Origin: Desmodus rotundus
Taxonomy: Eukaryota; Chordata; Mammalia; Chiroptera; Phyllostomidae
DNA: 64,000 nucleotides
Reading direction: 5' to 3'
Assembly (NCBI RefSeq): GCF_022682495.2
Contig: NC_071388.1
Coordinates: forward strand, 17,285,171-17,349,170
Shown piece after piece: positions 1 through 12,850 of the stretch; position 1 is the first letter of the stretch, and every line of letters starts with the position of its first letter. Made by a program: the position numbers and the translations under genes. Below the pieces are notes generated by a model. It was given only the letters and a program-made list of their open reading frames with translations. It was not told the DNA's origin and ran no database searches.

Positions 1-1360
1 ATTTGTAAAATCATTAATTTCTTTTGAGTTTTCAAAATACAAACTCTTTTTATACATAAGCTAGCTGCCTCAGATACTAAAGCCATTGATTCAGATAAAT
101 TTCCTCAGTGTTAATGGGCAAATGAGGACAAAAAACAAACCAAACACACAAAAAAAGGCAACTTCAGTGATCATAGGTTTGGAGAAATTTTATTAAAAGA
201 ATATGCATGAGATTATATGATAAATTGTTTGAGCTATGCAAGATAAGGTTATTATCTATCTTACTAAAATTAAAACATCAAGAATAATCATAGAAGTATT
301 TCAACAGGAAGAGGTTTTGTATGTATGTGGTTTGGAGAGTTTTCTAGTAATCAATATCAATAATGAACAAGGTCTACTTGTGAATTATTTCCCCTGTTAA
401 AGTATCCATTTATCTACAAACAAATTTTTTCTACTAGTTCACTTAGAAACTCAACTTTTCTACCAATAGCAGGAACAAAATCAGATTGCTCCCCAGATTT
501 GCTTCTGTCTAAAGAAACATTCATCTTTGAAACCTGATTATAAACTTCCTTTTGTTTAGGCTTGATTCTAGTCTCAGATATGGCGATGAATCCAAGTACT
601 GTTTTCTGTGCCTTACAAGTCAATTACGATGATGGTATTTCAAATGCAGTAGAATGATTTTCCAGGAGATTAAAATGTATGTGTTTGTGAGGAAAATAAA
701 CTTTGAGTTTCCATGGCTATAAAAGATGTGAAATGGTTAAGCTTTCAGTGCTAACATAGCAAGCTTTCTCAAAAAGACCTGATGTTTTGTCAATATTGAT
801 TTAAGCTTCTCAGTGTCACTGGAGTAAAAATAATAAAGTTCTTTGGCTGCATAGACGTAAAGAAAAAAAATTTTGATTGATTCTTCCATTATCCAATGAC
901 AGCTATTACAAAACAGAGAATAAAAATGGCAATTAGATGCTTGGTCTAAAGGGGAAATATATGAGACTGTGTAAGGATTTAGTGAGTGGAGACAAAGGTC
1001 TAAAAGTACAAATATAAAATAAAATGTTCAAATCTAAATATGTCTCACTTCACAGGTTAGAATAGTGCACTCATTTTCTTAAATTATGACAAATCTATGT
1101 TTTTTATTATTTATAGTTATGTTTACAAGCCACATATGAGCTTAATATGAGGTGAAGATGCAGAACAATTTTGCAAGTTTAATTGAAAAGTAATTACTTG
1201 TAAGATACAATTAAAATTTTACAAAGACATGATACAAACATTATTTCATCAGTTCATTAGAAATATGTTAGAATCAAACTGTAACTATTCTATTCTTTAG
1301 TGGTAGAAATAAAAGGGCAGCAAGGTTATGTGAATTTTCAATAATGATGTTTTCCTGGAG
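1..1360. other. AT-rich DNA with no recognised feature
   Basis: No open reading frame, RNA gene or repeat that I can name is visible here. The stretch is AT-rich, with scattered short A and T runs and reading frames broken throughout. Intergenic or intronic DNA is the simplest reading. Confidence 0.5.
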
Positions 1361-1400
1361 ACAGTGTTAGAATCCAGCCTGAGAATGCCTTTACATTCTA

Positions 1401-1460
1401 TCCTCTCTCTCTCTTCCTGTCTCTCTGTCTCTGTCTCTGTCTCCTTCTCTCTCTTTTCTG
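1401..1460. repeat. (TC)n / (TCTG)n simple repeat
   Basis: About 60 bases of almost pure pyrimidine, mostly TCTC with interspersed TCTG units. The purine complement produces a spurious Glu/Arg/Thr-rich reading frame. It could be the surviving middle of a decayed Ves SINE, since those carry a (TC)n segment, but no tRNA-like head is visible beside it. Confidence 0.7.
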
Positions 1461-1744
1461 TTGCTCTGGTAGTGCCAGGTAGAGTAAAAGTAAAGATATA
1501 TATACTTAAAATTGTTTCAGAATATTTTAAAAGCCATATATATCCATGTAAAAAAGCTAACAAAAATAAATTTGATATGGTTTAAAATAAGGATATTTAA
1601 TTGGATATTTAATAATAACTTTAACTAGATTAAATCATGTATGTAGTTACAAATGGGTAATAAATAACTGTTTATTTCGTGGACTTAAAATATTCATAAA
1701 AGAAAAAATAAAGAGAGCTAATTTCACCCCTATTCCAATTTGAA

Positions 1745-2190
1745 GGTATTTGTTCATTTATTTTACAAATGTATTTATAACTCTCACTATGTGGATGACA
1801 CTGCAAGATGCTAAAGATAAAACAAGCCCAATGGCTACCCTAATGGAGATTACAATCTAATCAAGAAAATCAATACTGAATGAATGAAGAAAAGTGTTAT
1901 CAAGAGGAAGTGTAAGCTACTCCTGGAATGCAAAAGAAATGAAATTTAAATAGTCTTGAAAGTGGGGTGAAGGTGAGGGAAAATTATTATTAAAATGTTA
2001 GCGAGAGTTAATCACAAGAAGTAGGAAGAATATTTCTAGAACAAGAAATGGCAAGGTAAAGTATGAAGGCAGGAGATGAAACATCTACTTCAGCACATGG
2101 AAGAAGACTGGCATTGGATGGATCTTTAAGCGACAAGTAAGAAAGAAACTTAAACTGAGAGTGAAGAGATACGAGAGACATATAAGAAAA
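1745..2190 (-). repeat. Ancient LINE2 (L2) remnant, antisense
   Basis: The stretch begins with a decayed form of the L2 antisense end (a 'TTGTTCATTTATTTTACAAA'-like start, then a 'GCTAAAGATAAAACAAG'-like segment and 'ATGGAGATTACAATCTAATC'). It continues with purine-rich text typical of antisense L2 ('GGAAGAATATTTCTAGAACAAG'-like, 'GCAAGGTAAAGTATGAAGGC'-like). This is recognised from memory of the L2 consensus and was not aligned. Divergence is high, as expected for an element that predates the placental radiation. Confidence 0.5.
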
Positions 2191-2729
2191 TGACGTTTAG
2201 TGTTTGTATTTCTCTTAAGGACAAAGAGAAAATATTGATCTATATTAAGCAGCAAATCCACCCGAACTAATCAGTGTTTTTAACACAACTACTGTGGCTG
2301 CAGTATGCATAATAAATTAAAAATGGCAACACAATTCAAGAGGTTTCTTATTGGTAAACTGTTTACATTAGCAAAGTCCATAGATGTGACTTTGAATCAC
2401 AGTGCTTCAGAATTTGCCTTAGTTCCTTTACTGTTCTTTACGATATTTTTGACACTGAGTTGCATGTCACTTTCTATTTCTTATGATGCTTATGATATTT
2501 TCTTATTAGAGAATTGAGTAATAAAATACTGCTTTATTCTCTGCCTGTAACAAAAATAGGTTAAGATATACCAAAAGGTCCACATATTTTGAGAAAGATT
2601 AATGAAGAATATTGATACATGTTTGATTTACATATTTCATACCTACATAATATGATTAATATTTAAACAAACTGCACATAAAGTATACAACTAAAATAAG
2701 AATTTGAGGATCATTATGATTGGCTTAAT

Positions 2730-3030
2730 AAATTGCTTCTTTGGAATGGTTTGTCTGTGCACAGGAGGAGAGAAATGAGATAATATGAGAAAGAGAATGA
2801 CTAGGTGAGAGAGAGGATTTGGTTTTGGTGCTTTATCATTTCCCTTTGAGATGGGAAACACTAAACTGTGTTGAATTGTTGTGGAATAAAAATGGTGAGA
2901 AAGTGTAATTGAAGATGTAGTAAAGGTGGAAAATTACACAAGATCCATAGAAACATAGGGGACTGGGGCCCAGGGCACAAATGGATGAGTTGCTTTTGGT
3001 AAGAGACAGAAATCTATCCTAAGAAAGGGA
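2730..3030 (-). repeat. Ancient LINE2-like remnant, antisense
   Basis: Purine-rich text including 'CCCAGGGCACAAATGGATGA' resembles the same old L2-like antisense sequence seen at 38,385-39,900 and 55,640-56,040. No reading frame survives. The family call is tentative because it rests on remembered consensus text. Confidence 0.35.
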
Positions 3031-4213
3031 ATCAGGATGTCATGATCTTAATAGTTACTCAATACAATGAGTAATCTATAACTTTAGATTTGTTACATGT
3101 ACTTTGGATCAAGGATGCATGAAAAGGTGAAAAAATTATCTTTCCCTGGGAAAACAGATTTTACTAATAGATAATCTCTTAAAATTCTAGTGAACATTTT
3201 TTCATTTAAATTCATTTTAATAATTTAAGTCTTACCATTTCTAATTTATTAAGAATAATCTGCTGTTTATTTTTTTGCCTCAAACTTTCTATATAATGTG
3301 TAACTTAAGCTAAGAGTATTGAAATTTCATACCTTAAGTGATAGCAATATCAAAGGTTCATAACACTTGAATAAATGTTGCTAAAGGAATTAAATGCTAA
3401 GACATCACCAATATGAGTTGTTAGCTAGCCAGAGTTGAAGAGATTAACTTTCACATTCTAGCAGCTTTGAAAAAAAATTATAGTTAACTACTAAGGAAAG
3501 AAAAAATATTGAGTACCTATCCTAATACATTAATTAGATGGTACATTATTTCAGACAACTCCTTTGTTCTATGCAACCTTATTTATACAAAATACTTTTG
3601 ACATACTACATAAATAGTACTGCACACAGTTTTTAACTTCTACTTCTTCCAGAAGGTAAGAACCATGGAAATAATGTCATCCAACACAGCCCACTGTCCT
3701 TGAATTGGGTTTTATTTTAATGTCAGTGCCCCTGGTCTCCACTCCATTATTCTGGGGAGAGTCTCATTCTTCAAAGAAACCTTGTCACACTTACTGAGGT
3801 GGGTCGGTCCTCAATCTCCTATCATCACACAAGTTGGCCAGCGCAGTTCTAGGTGTCACTTCAGAGGAGGTGGAAACTGACTCTCTCCACAGTATATGTT
3901 ATGCAGATGTTGGCTTGAAGTAATAAAGTTCTAATCAGTCCACATCACACTGCCTCTTCTCCCCCCTTAACCATCACTGAGTCACATACTGCCTCTGTAA
4001 ACCTACAGTAGAAATTAGAAATAGTCATCTTTTCAAGGAGGAGTAACTATCCTCCTTATGTTACACTAATTTCCACATTGATTCAGGCAACACTGTCTAT
4101 TTTAACAAACAAGCCACGCATATACAATAGAAAATATCTAATAAAAATAATCTCTTTCACACATAATAATCCTCAGTTTCTTATAAGAGAAGGAGTGTCC
4201 GGCTATATATATA
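3031..4213. other. No recognised gene or repeat
   Basis: I see no coding frame and no repeat that I can name. A moderately GC-richer patch at about 3690-3960 might be part of an old LTR or other repeat, but I could not identify its ends or family. Confidence 0.4.
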
Positions 4214-4388
4214 TGGTCTCAAAGTGTGATTTCTAGACCAGGAATCACATTGTCACCTGGGAGCCTGTTATAAATGTATATTTTCAGGTTCCACCTAGGC
4301 CTAGAGTACAGTGAACCATAGTGATACGTGATTGCACAAGTTCTTTGGGTGATTTGATGCACACAACAAGTGTTTGAGAACCACTACT
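4214..4388 (+). mobile_element. MER5A-type hAT-Charlie MITE remnant
   Basis: The segment opens with 'TCTCAAAGTGTGATTTCTAG', has 'CACCTGGGAGCCTGTTATAA' inside, and closes with 'GTTTGAGAACCACT'. The ends are inverted relative to each other. This is the classic MER5A layout: a short non-autonomous DNA transposon of the hAT-Charlie group, with 'CAGTGGTTCTCAA' termini and 'GGTGATTTGATGCACAC' near the 3' end. The copy is nearly full length but diverged and has no coding capacity. Confidence 0.75.
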
Positions 4389-4689
4389 CCACGCAATCAT
4401 TTAGGAGCATTTGCTGATACCAACATATGACTCCCAAGGTCATCAAGTCACCTTCAACCAGTTGGTGAGAAGGTTGCCAGTCTGGAGAAGCTCAAGAGAA
4501 ACTTTATCTAGACCAGACCTGGGATTGGTACATAACTTTCATTCACTTTCAGTTGGCTGAAGCTCAGTCAAATGACTACACACAATTGTAAGGCAGGATG
4601 AGAAAGACCATCCAGTTGTGTGATAGGGAGAAGAACAAGCATATTTTAGTGACAGCTAGAAGTCTCCTTTGTAAACTTCTCCCTTTCTA

Positions 4690-5050
4690 CTCTGGCAACA
4701 CTGAAATTTGTTCACATTCTGTTGTGCCTTTCGCTGTTCTGCTACAAGGTTTCCTCATGTGCTATTTTTGCTTATAATATTCTACTAATTCTTCAATTTC
4801 CTCATTTCCACTTTATTTTTTAATTGCTACTCACCCTCCAGATCCCATCTCAAACAGCACTCCTTCAGCATATTATATGTACCTTCTTCTTGCATATGCT
4901 CGTGGTACTATAAGCTTTCTGTTTTAATGGTTATGGTTTTATGTGATAACTTTACCTTTGTAAGTATTAGGTTATCATATGTCTCCTGTACTTGAAGCCC
5001 AGCTCCAGATCTGGTTTTAGTCACCTAATATCATCCCTAATATATTGTTT
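4690..5050 (+). repeat. Possible L2 remnant, sense
   Basis: Text such as 'CTCCAGATCCCATCTCAAAC', followed by 'CTCCTTCAGCATATT', and later 'TGTACTTGAAGCCCAGCTCC', resembles the 3' part of L2 in sense orientation. The match is loose and no reading frame remains. Treat it as a weak call. Confidence 0.3.
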
Positions 5051-5514
5051 GCAAATGTCAGAACCTCCATACTTTGTTCTGATAAATATACTTTAAGAAT
5101 AGAATATAACCACATATATGTATTTGAATTAGAATTGACTGTGCATGCTTTGTATAAGTGAAAAGGTTTAGATTTGTTTTCATAAAATGTTTTTTAATAT
5201 TGCAAATATTTGCTTCCTCATAGCAAAATGAAAAATAAGATAAAATATAAGTGATAGGAATTGCCCACTTTTGTTCTATACCCTCTTTATTCTGAAGTGT
5301 ATTATCTACCCTTTAAATTTTTTCTTTATCAGTGAATCTCTTCTGTGTTTTTCATGATTAAGAAAGCAGGTATGCTTCAAATCCAATCTCTTCTCTTTCA
5401 TTTTGCAACAACTGTGGAGGTAGAGGTAGCTGAAAAGTTTGTTTTCAAGAAAATTGAATCATGATGTAAGGGAGAGAAAGTGGGGGACTTTTAATGTGAA
5501 GGCTTGGTGGCCAA

Positions 5515-5800
5515 GTTTTTTCTTTTTTTTTAAATTATTTTATTGTTGTTCAATTACAGTTGTCTGCATTTATCCCCCACCACTCCCTCCCACCCCAGCC
5601 ATCCCCACCTCCCTCCTCTAATTCCTCCCCTCTTGGTTTTGTCCATGTGTCCTTTATAGTTGTTCCTGAAAGCCCTCCTCCCCTTCCACCCATTACCTCC
5701 TCCCACCTCCCCTCTGCTTACTGTCAGATTGTTCTTAATTTCAATGTCTCTGGTTCTATTTTGCTTGCTTGTTTGTTTTGTTGATTAGGTTCCAGTTTCT
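5515..5800 (-). mobile_element. 5'-truncated LINE-1 (3'UTR only), minus strand
   Basis: A T-rich tract (the reversed A-tail) is followed by 'CAATTACAGTTGTCTGCATT', a C-rich stretch and 'TTTGTCCATGTGTCCTTTAT'. This is the reverse complement of the same 3'UTR type carried by the full-length L1 at 42,390-49,161. It ends near the ORF2 stop region ('GATTAGGTTCCAGTT'). It is a dead 5'-truncated insertion. I found no convincing target-site duplication. Confidence 0.85.
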
Positions 5801-7254
5801 GATTGAGATATTAATCTATACCCTCTCTTTGGGGAATAATACCCCATTTCTGAGCTCCCATTTTTCTGAATCTTAATATTTATAAAGAAGAATGAACAAT
5901 GCCCAACAGTCTCTGAAGCCTGACTTCCTATAAATTTGTATCTGACTGATAATTTGAGTTATTTCTGATGTACAACAATGTATCCCTAAATCTTCAACTG
6001 AAATCCTGAATACCAAGAAGCCAGAAACATAATTCTTATTATAATCATGGCACATGATAGAAATATGAACTTGAAAAAGGTCAAAGTTGTAGAGGTCAAA
6101 AATGCCAACCTTGCTATTTTTCAGGTATATAAGGCACTTTGACTTATTACCTCATTTAAAAACAAAAATTGTACACGAATTCCAAATGATTCGGCATGAA
6201 TTTCCTATAATATGATGCTTTAACTAATTAACCCATATTTATTGTATTTTTAAACTTATGGTCGGTGAGTTTTTTGATATCCTTCATAGGTTTATGTGGA
6301 AAGGAAAGAAATGTCAACTTATATTTATGCTCTAACAAAGGTGATGGAAAAAAGTTATGATGCAATCAGTACTTTTATTAGTTTTTTTTTCTGTTAGCAA
6401 ATCTTTTCAAAGATGTATAAATTAATTTTTATATAAAGCAAAACTACTAACCATATTAAATAAACAGTTTTATGATATGGCTTACCTGCTCATACATCAA
6501 ACCAACGAAAAGCAATTTATAATTTTCTAACTATATAATATATAGCAACCAAATATTTGAACTGCATTGAAAGTGACTACTGGAGCCATAATTTTAGGCA
6601 CAGCCATGCCACAATGATTGATAGGTAAAATTGGATTTTTACTGTAAAAGTCTCAATCTGTTTAGGTCCAGCAACTGAAATTGATATATCGACCAATTGG
6701 GGTTTGAATAACCACAGCTTTACACTGACACGTCCACTTGGTGCTCTGTGGGCAGTCTAGAGTCAAAACAGAATTTTTATTCTATAAGATTCTACTTTCT
6801 ATTCTTGTTTCAATGTAAAATATCCTGTTAGAATTTACAGGGAAAAGAAATATTCCAAGAATACCAAAGGGATACATTTTCCAAGTGACGTTATGCCAGG
6901 CTAGTAAAAGGTAAATTTCCCTGAACAACGACAGAAAGCACTTTGTTGTCTCAACCATTTTGTTAAACTATTTTAAATTACACTAGATGTTTCCCAAATG
7001 ATCTTCACACATTTGATTGCTGTACTTTCAAACATTAGCATTGTTTCTGAACCTTTTTCGTTTGCTGTCCCATTTGTTTTACATAAAAATTTCAGGTACT
7101 CAGGAATGTAATGCACTCTGTTACTTTCACATCTTTTGTCTTCTTGGGATTATATGTTAGTGGAGTGAGGAAGGAATTATGAATATATTTACATGTGAAA
7201 TGGTGGTTGTTTTCTGAGACAGCTAAAAATTATGGAAATTTTTAAAAATACAGA
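5801..7254. other. AT-rich DNA with no recognised feature
   Basis: No gene, RNA or nameable repeat is visible. Reading frames are short and lack coding character. Confidence 0.45.
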
Positions 7255-7396
7255 AAAAATATATAATTTTTATCTATCAGGTTTATGGGGTAACATTATT
7301 TAATATTATATGTTTCAAGTGTACAATTTTATAATACATCATCTGCATATTGCATTGTGTGCCCAGCACCCAAAGTCTGGACTCCCCCTATCAACA
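7255..7396 (-). mobile_element. Older LINE-1 3'UTR fragment, minus strand
   Basis: The sequence contains 'ACAATTTTATAATACATCAT' followed by 'CTGCATATTGCATTGTGTGC' and a short C-rich run. The same module recurs at 57,740-57,900. This matches a 3'UTR type of older laurasiatherian L1 elements in reverse orientation. Only the extreme 3' end is present. Confidence 0.6.
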
Positions 7397-7865
7397 GAAA
7401 ACAATTTAAAAATAAAAACAAATGGAATGACAGCAAGTGTATGCTTTCTGGATGACACAATGTAAATCTGTTAGGCAAACAACATTTGAAAAGTCTGAAT
7501 AATTTCCAAAGCCATATAGAATAAAGATATGAACAGTGTGTGTGCATTTAATTCAAATGATCTAATATTATTGGAGACCTCATTGTTTATATATTTAGTC
7601 TTTCATACATTAAACTGATCTGAAGGAGCTTAATTTTATTAGATATGATAAATATAAAATAAAATGAGTCATTAATGCAAAATATAGTTATTAATAACAA
7701 GTCAGCTTCATTTTGTTGATGTTAAGGATATCGGTACATTTTGTTTATCACAACATTACAGAATCTATTTGGAAGACCAAAGAATTGTGTGTAAAGGGAA
7801 AGCTGAAGGGAAATCTAAAAGGAAAGCAGTGATGTTAACTTTTTTCCTTGAATCTCATTCTTATG
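7397..7865. other. No recognised feature
   Basis: Nothing coding or repetitive can be named here. The sequence is AT-rich and merely separates two L1 fragments. Confidence 0.4.
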
Positions 7866-8030
7866 ATTTTTAATTGTTTTATTGTCATTTAATTACAATT
7901 GTCTGCATTTGCCCCCCACTACTCCCCCCAACCCCAGCCATCCCCACCTCCCTCCTCTTCTTCCACCCCCACCTTGGTTTTGTCCATGTGTCCTTTACAG
8001 TTGTTCCTGAAAACCCTTCCCCCTTTCTTT
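7866..8030 (-). mobile_element. 5'-truncated LINE-1 3'UTR, minus strand
   Basis: The reverse complement of the young-type L1 3'UTR is clear: 'TTTAATTACAATTGTCTGCA', C-rich text, then 'TTTGTCCATGTGTCCTTTAC' and 'GTTGTTCCTGAAAACCC'. About 165 bp remain, so the insertion was truncated within the 3'UTR or has been eroded. No coding content. Confidence 0.8.
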
Positions 8031-10121
8031 TTTAAAAATAGTATTTTATATGTTAACTATGAGACTCAGACACTTCTTGACTTGGAAATACGTACTTAGG
8101 GAGGCTGTGTTGGGAAGAACACATTTATTGGACTAGTGTGAGCAATGAGGGCAGTTCAAACAGAGTTTACAATGAGGACAGAAAGGAATGGCATATAATT
8201 TGAATTAGAGTTTTTATTTATTTATTTCACAGGTCTCTGTCCAAATAATTCCTCTGCCCTGCTACTAAAAACCAGAAGTGCTTGTTATCTACTGTAAAAA
8301 TCAAAGGAGGCATTTTTATATGCCAGGAGGTGCCACTTTCTTTCTTCGCTATTAAAAGCCATCTACTGTAACATGAAGCAAAATCTTTAAGCTTTCTAAC
8401 CCTCCTCTGGGCTCCCTCCAAAAAGCAATTTGTATCAGCTGACAAGGTCATTAAGGAAACTGGTCAAAATACAGGTGGGAAATGCAACCCTGTTGGGTAG
8501 AGTCTTAATGCTTCCATTTATCAGGAACTCAAGGTCATATCAATGGTGATGAGTATTAAACTTTGATTTTCCGTGAGTCCCATGGCAACTGAAAACTTGA
8601 AGCATTCTAAAATATGTTAGAAATATAATACAAATCTACAGGTATTTTTTCTTAAAAGTGTATATGTATGTGCAAATAGTTTAATGATAATATATGAGTT
8701 TATTTCAAAAACAATATGAAGCCAAGTAATTTTTCTGCAAAATAATATTGTAGCATGTTGTATACTCTTGGCAACTTCAATGAAGTTGTTCTCTACTTAT
8801 TGATTTCTCATATTCCAGGAAAATTACTTGGAAAATTACTGAAACACTGTGACCTAGCACCTCCATACGTTTACAGTGAGCTCCTGGTAGAGAGACAGTA
8901 TGCACACACATAATGGGCACAAACTCAGAGTTATATGTACTACGTATTTTAAAAAGTTGACATTAAGCTAGCATTATCGTTCTTCTCTTTTCTCAGACAT
9001 CTCTTTCTGGAATGCCTGCGGGAATGTTCCAGGTTCTTTCTAGGCAATGCTCCCAAGAACAGTAAGGGCTTGGTAGAGATATGGATGAATCTGACCAAAT
9101 CAGGTTTCTAAAATTGGTGCCAGCCCTCTGGAAAACAGAAAAAACTAAAATGGACTTCTATTAAATTCTATTTTCCTTTTGCCTTTGTATTTCTCTCAAT
9201 ATTTTACTGATGTGAATCTTCTGAGTGCACCTTGTTTACTCAGAGGTCTCTGTAACCACAGTCCAATGCAGCCAGTCTCTCCCTTCGGCATTAGGCCTTC
9301 TCTTTTCTGGCCTCCCTGCTCTCAACAACTTCTCCCGCTTCCGCACCATTGCTTTAAAAAAAGTGAAAGGAAAGCACCCACAGACCTAGGTTTTTACTCC
9401 ATGCCATGTATCATGATAGTTATTAGCTAGTTACAGCAATAACTCTCCCACAAAAAAGTCAAGTGTTCAGATGAAAATGTTCAAGCCATAGGGGATATAC
9501 CTTTAAATATATTTTTTTATTTCTGAGTGTGTACCACTAAGGAAGATAGAATTTTATGCTTAAATGTTTCAGGTTCAGATATTTTGTTAAAATTTCAGGA
9601 AAGGTATTTTATTGAATTATAACATCACAAAAGTCATATCTAAAATAAACATTCTGATCATCTAAAACTAAACACCTACAAAATAGAATTCCAGACACAC
9701 ACGTCCCCAAAGAAAAGGTCACATAGGATGACTGCAGAAAGGTTAGTAGTGGTCAAGGGCAGTGGAGAGGGGAGATCGGCAATATGGTATGTCAGTTTGG
9801 TCTCTGTGCAACAGTCACCGTGATGGACTTAACCTTGTCTAAGATTTGCTGGAGCAAATACCAGAACAGAGTAGTGAGTTAGGAGAAAGAAATGGGCAGG
9901 TAAGCTATTAGCTACTTATGAAATAGAGAAGAAACAAAGACGGGTTGGGTGGAAAGAGCCTCAGGTTGTGGCCCAGTCCTAAAAAAGACTTGGGCAGACT
10001 GAAAGAGTGTCCCCAGCGAAGGAGTACCTGTTTGAGGAACCCTGCATCGGACAGAAATGGTCTGGATCTTAGGCTCATTGTCGCGCTCTGGGCAGACTGG
10101 GAGAAGCATGGCTGCAGCAGG
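8031..10121. other. No recognised gene; partly less AT-rich near 9,900
   Basis: No intact reading frame of coding character is visible. The stretch at about 9,925-10,130 is GC-richer than its surroundings and continues after the L1 fragment at 10,131-10,431. I could not identify it as a repeat or a known gene. Confidence 0.4.
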
Positions 10122-10440
10122 AAAGATGAATCACCTATAAGTGGAACCTAATCAACAAAACAAACAACAAAATAGAACCAGAGACATGGAAACAAAGAAC
10201 AAACTGACAGTGATCACAGGGAAGGAGGGGGTGTATAACTAGGGAAAGTAGGGAAAAGGTCAAGTCAAGGAACATGTATAAAGGACCCATGGACAAGGAC
10301 AACAGGGTGGGGGAGGATTGAATGGGAAAGGGAGGTGGGCAAGGCAGGGGAGAGCAATGGACGAAAAATGAGGACAACTGTAATTGAACAATAAATTTAT
10401 TTTTGAAAGAAAAAAAAAAAAAAAAAAAAAAAAAGATGAA
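10122..10440 (+). mobile_element. 5'-truncated LINE-1 insertion with target-site duplication
   Basis: About 300 bp of L1 3' end in sense orientation (10,131-10,431) runs from just past the ORF2 stop ('AAGTGGAACCTAATCAACAA') through a G-rich 3'UTR to 'CAACTGTAATTGAACAATAA' and a long A-tail. The 9-bp direct repeat AAAGATGAA flanks it at 10,122-10,130 and 10,432-10,440. That is the expected product of target-primed reverse transcription. The insert splits a GC-richer host segment. Confidence 0.85.
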
Positions 10441-12369
10441 GCCAAACGGAGGCTGAAGCAGCTGGTGGCTGTGAGCTGACTACACTCATCACAGCATCTC
10501 CTCTTGAAGGGAGATCTGAGCAGGACATTCACGGGGACCACCTGGGAGTGAAAGTAGCCATAAACATTTAGCTGTAGGTTAGATATCAAAATTGGATATT
10601 AAAATGTAACGTTGAAGCCATTGAAGTGTTTAATAACATTATGCTAGTGATTTAATATGCAACCTTGTTTTTAATAAAGTGATAAAAATTTTATGCAAAC
10701 TTTCAATATTTTTACAGGTGTGAACGTGGTCTTTACTCATGGATTTACAGTGTTTGACAAAGATGAGAAGTAGAGACATCCTTCAACACTGGTTTTCAGT
10801 GAAGGAGTTTTAAATACCCTACAAACTGAACTCAGTGCTTATTTCCTATGTCAAATCCTAACACCACTGCAAGGAAATATCTGCTTTCATTATAAATTGT
10901 ATTCATCATTCTCTGAACGTTTTTGCCTTTATGTTTTTGTTCATGATAGTTCATATAGTTGGAATGCTTCATTTGAAGAAATCAGAAAATTCTGCATTTT
11001 TTGTTCTGGACTTTTCCAGAACTATCAGAATTTGGCATATCTTCTTTTATGTGCAGGACCATTTTTCTTATGATCTTTATATAGCATATTTATACATGCA
11101 TGTCTTTCTTTTAATGGAAGTTCAGCCTTACTTCTTAAAATTATTTCAGGCACTGAAAAAATAGTAAGTGCATGTCCTATATATTAGGCTCTTTGGCATA
11201 AACCAGAAAATATCGACTTTTCAACAAAAACTTATGGTCCTATAAATATTGATTAAGAGCCCATATTGACTCAAAAAACCTATTATTTTAAAATATCTCT
11301 AAGACTTTACTCTTTTGGCTGAATCCAGTGCTTCAGAGCCAGGCAAGTTGTAGTAATTGACAACCATAGATTATCAGGAAGTGTCATTTATTAGAATTGA
11401 TTTTTGACCCTGATCTGCCATGATTCCATTATTTCTGTGAAAAAGAAATTTAGAGCGACCAATGGATTTGGCAATACTGAGGCAGTCTTGTATTCTCAGG
11501 AGAGAGCAGTCTCAGGAGAGAGGTCAGAATGAAACCCTGGCTAAAGTGTATGAAACTGGGAGCTGACAATGAACATGAGCTAGAAAATCTCTAGAAGGAG
11601 ATAACTTACTATTGGGTAAACATAAAAATATAAAAACACATGCAAAACAAAATTAGAAACCAAAATAAACTACAAAGAGTATAATGTTTCACAAATGGGA
11701 GTTACAATTAGAGGATGAAATGTGATATAGTTTTGACAAAGTCAGATACCCTGATGTAAGAGATAGAAAGGATAAACTTATCTGGATCACGATGAAGAAC
11801 AGAGATACGAGAATGACGCATAGGAATTTAATATCATTTTACACTGGATGCCATGACTTAAGTGTAAGCAACACGCACGTTTGTTGTAGGGACCGAATGG
11901 ACTCCAAGGCTGATGGGTCAGCTGTTTGTCACAAACAGCACTGTTGGACCCTTCAAGAGCGCAAACAAAAATTAAGTGGGAAACGCATCATTATCCTTTT
12001 GCTGAATCTTGTGGACTTGTGACTGATTTGTCTTGTGTATTCAAGACACATTGATTTGAAATATTTTCTGTTTTTCAGTTAAGGAACAAGAAAACTAACA
12101 TTTATGTAGGATTAACTATGAAAATATAGACCAATCATATTTATAAATAAAAGTAACAAGTGTGATGCTTAATCTCCTAACATAACCAACTTACATTAAA
12201 ATCCAGGTAGAACATGCTTAGCCTTCAAATCAAATATCAGTCTTAGTCCTAATTCTCTACTAACAAAGCAGGAATAAAGAAAACCATATATATTTCAATA
12301 TAAATCATGCTCTTACCTCTCCTTTAATAAAACAGGGAGATATCTTACATTTGAGCATTTCATATTATG
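10441..12369. other. No recognised feature
   Basis: I see no gene, RNA or nameable repeat. A few frames of 70-80 codons occur but show no recognisable domain or composition. They are expected by chance in DNA of this base content. Confidence 0.4.
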
Positions 12370-12850
12370 GTTACCAGTATTCTTGGTTACTTTATTTTTA
12401 TTTTTTTAATTTCACTTATTTATTAGAGAGAGAGAGATCGATTTGTTGTTTTACATATTTATGCATTCATTCATTGTTTTTTGTATGTACCCTGACTGGA
12501 GATCAAACCCAAAGTTTTGGCATATCCAGACAACGCTCTAACCAACTGAGCTCCCTGGCCAGGGCGCTTTACTTTTATAATTTACATGCATAAAGTTCAC
12601 CCATTTAAAGTGCAAATTCAATGGTTCTGTGCAGCCATCATCATAATCTAACGTTTGAACATTTTATCATTCCAAAAAATAAGGCTTGCATTCACTAGCA
12701 GTCCCTCCCCATTACACTCAGAATTCCCTCTCAATCTGCCAACCCTTCCTGTCCCAGGAAACCACTAGGCTACTTCACACCTTGGCATTTTTGTCTATAC
12801 TGGACATTTCATCTAAGTGGAATTAAACAATAGTTTAAGCAGATGTCTTA
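12370..12850 (-). mobile_element. Old L1M 3' region fragment, interrupted by a Ves SINE
   Basis: Positions 12,575-12,850 contain 'CATAAAGTTCACCCATTTAA' followed by text about a 'CAGCCATCATCATAATC' core and 'TCCCTCCCCATTACACTC'. This is the reverse of the widespread old L1M-class 3' end. A Ves SINE at 12,393-12,565 interrupts the left edge. The fragment is ancient and non-coding. Confidence 0.6.
12393..12565 (-). mobile_element. Ves SINE, minus strand
   Basis: Reading the minus strand gives a tRNA-like head ('CCCTGGCCAGGGAGCTCAGT' then 'TGGTTAGAGCG'), a shortened body and an AG-repeat segment next to the T-rich tail at the left. Short near-direct repeats (TTACTTTAT left, TTACTTTTAT right) may be its target-site duplication. 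Non-autonomous; mobilised by L1. Confidence 0.75.

Noticed and set aside
1364..1585. Frame encoding Ser/Val-rich peptide and its antisense Glu/Arg-rich peptide
   Set aside because: Both come from the (TC)n simple repeat.
12393..12565. tRNA gene candidates at Ves SINE heads
   Set aside because: A- and B-box-like sequences are present in the Ves copies, but no cloverleaf with an anticodon arm and acceptor stem can be formed. They are SINE heads.
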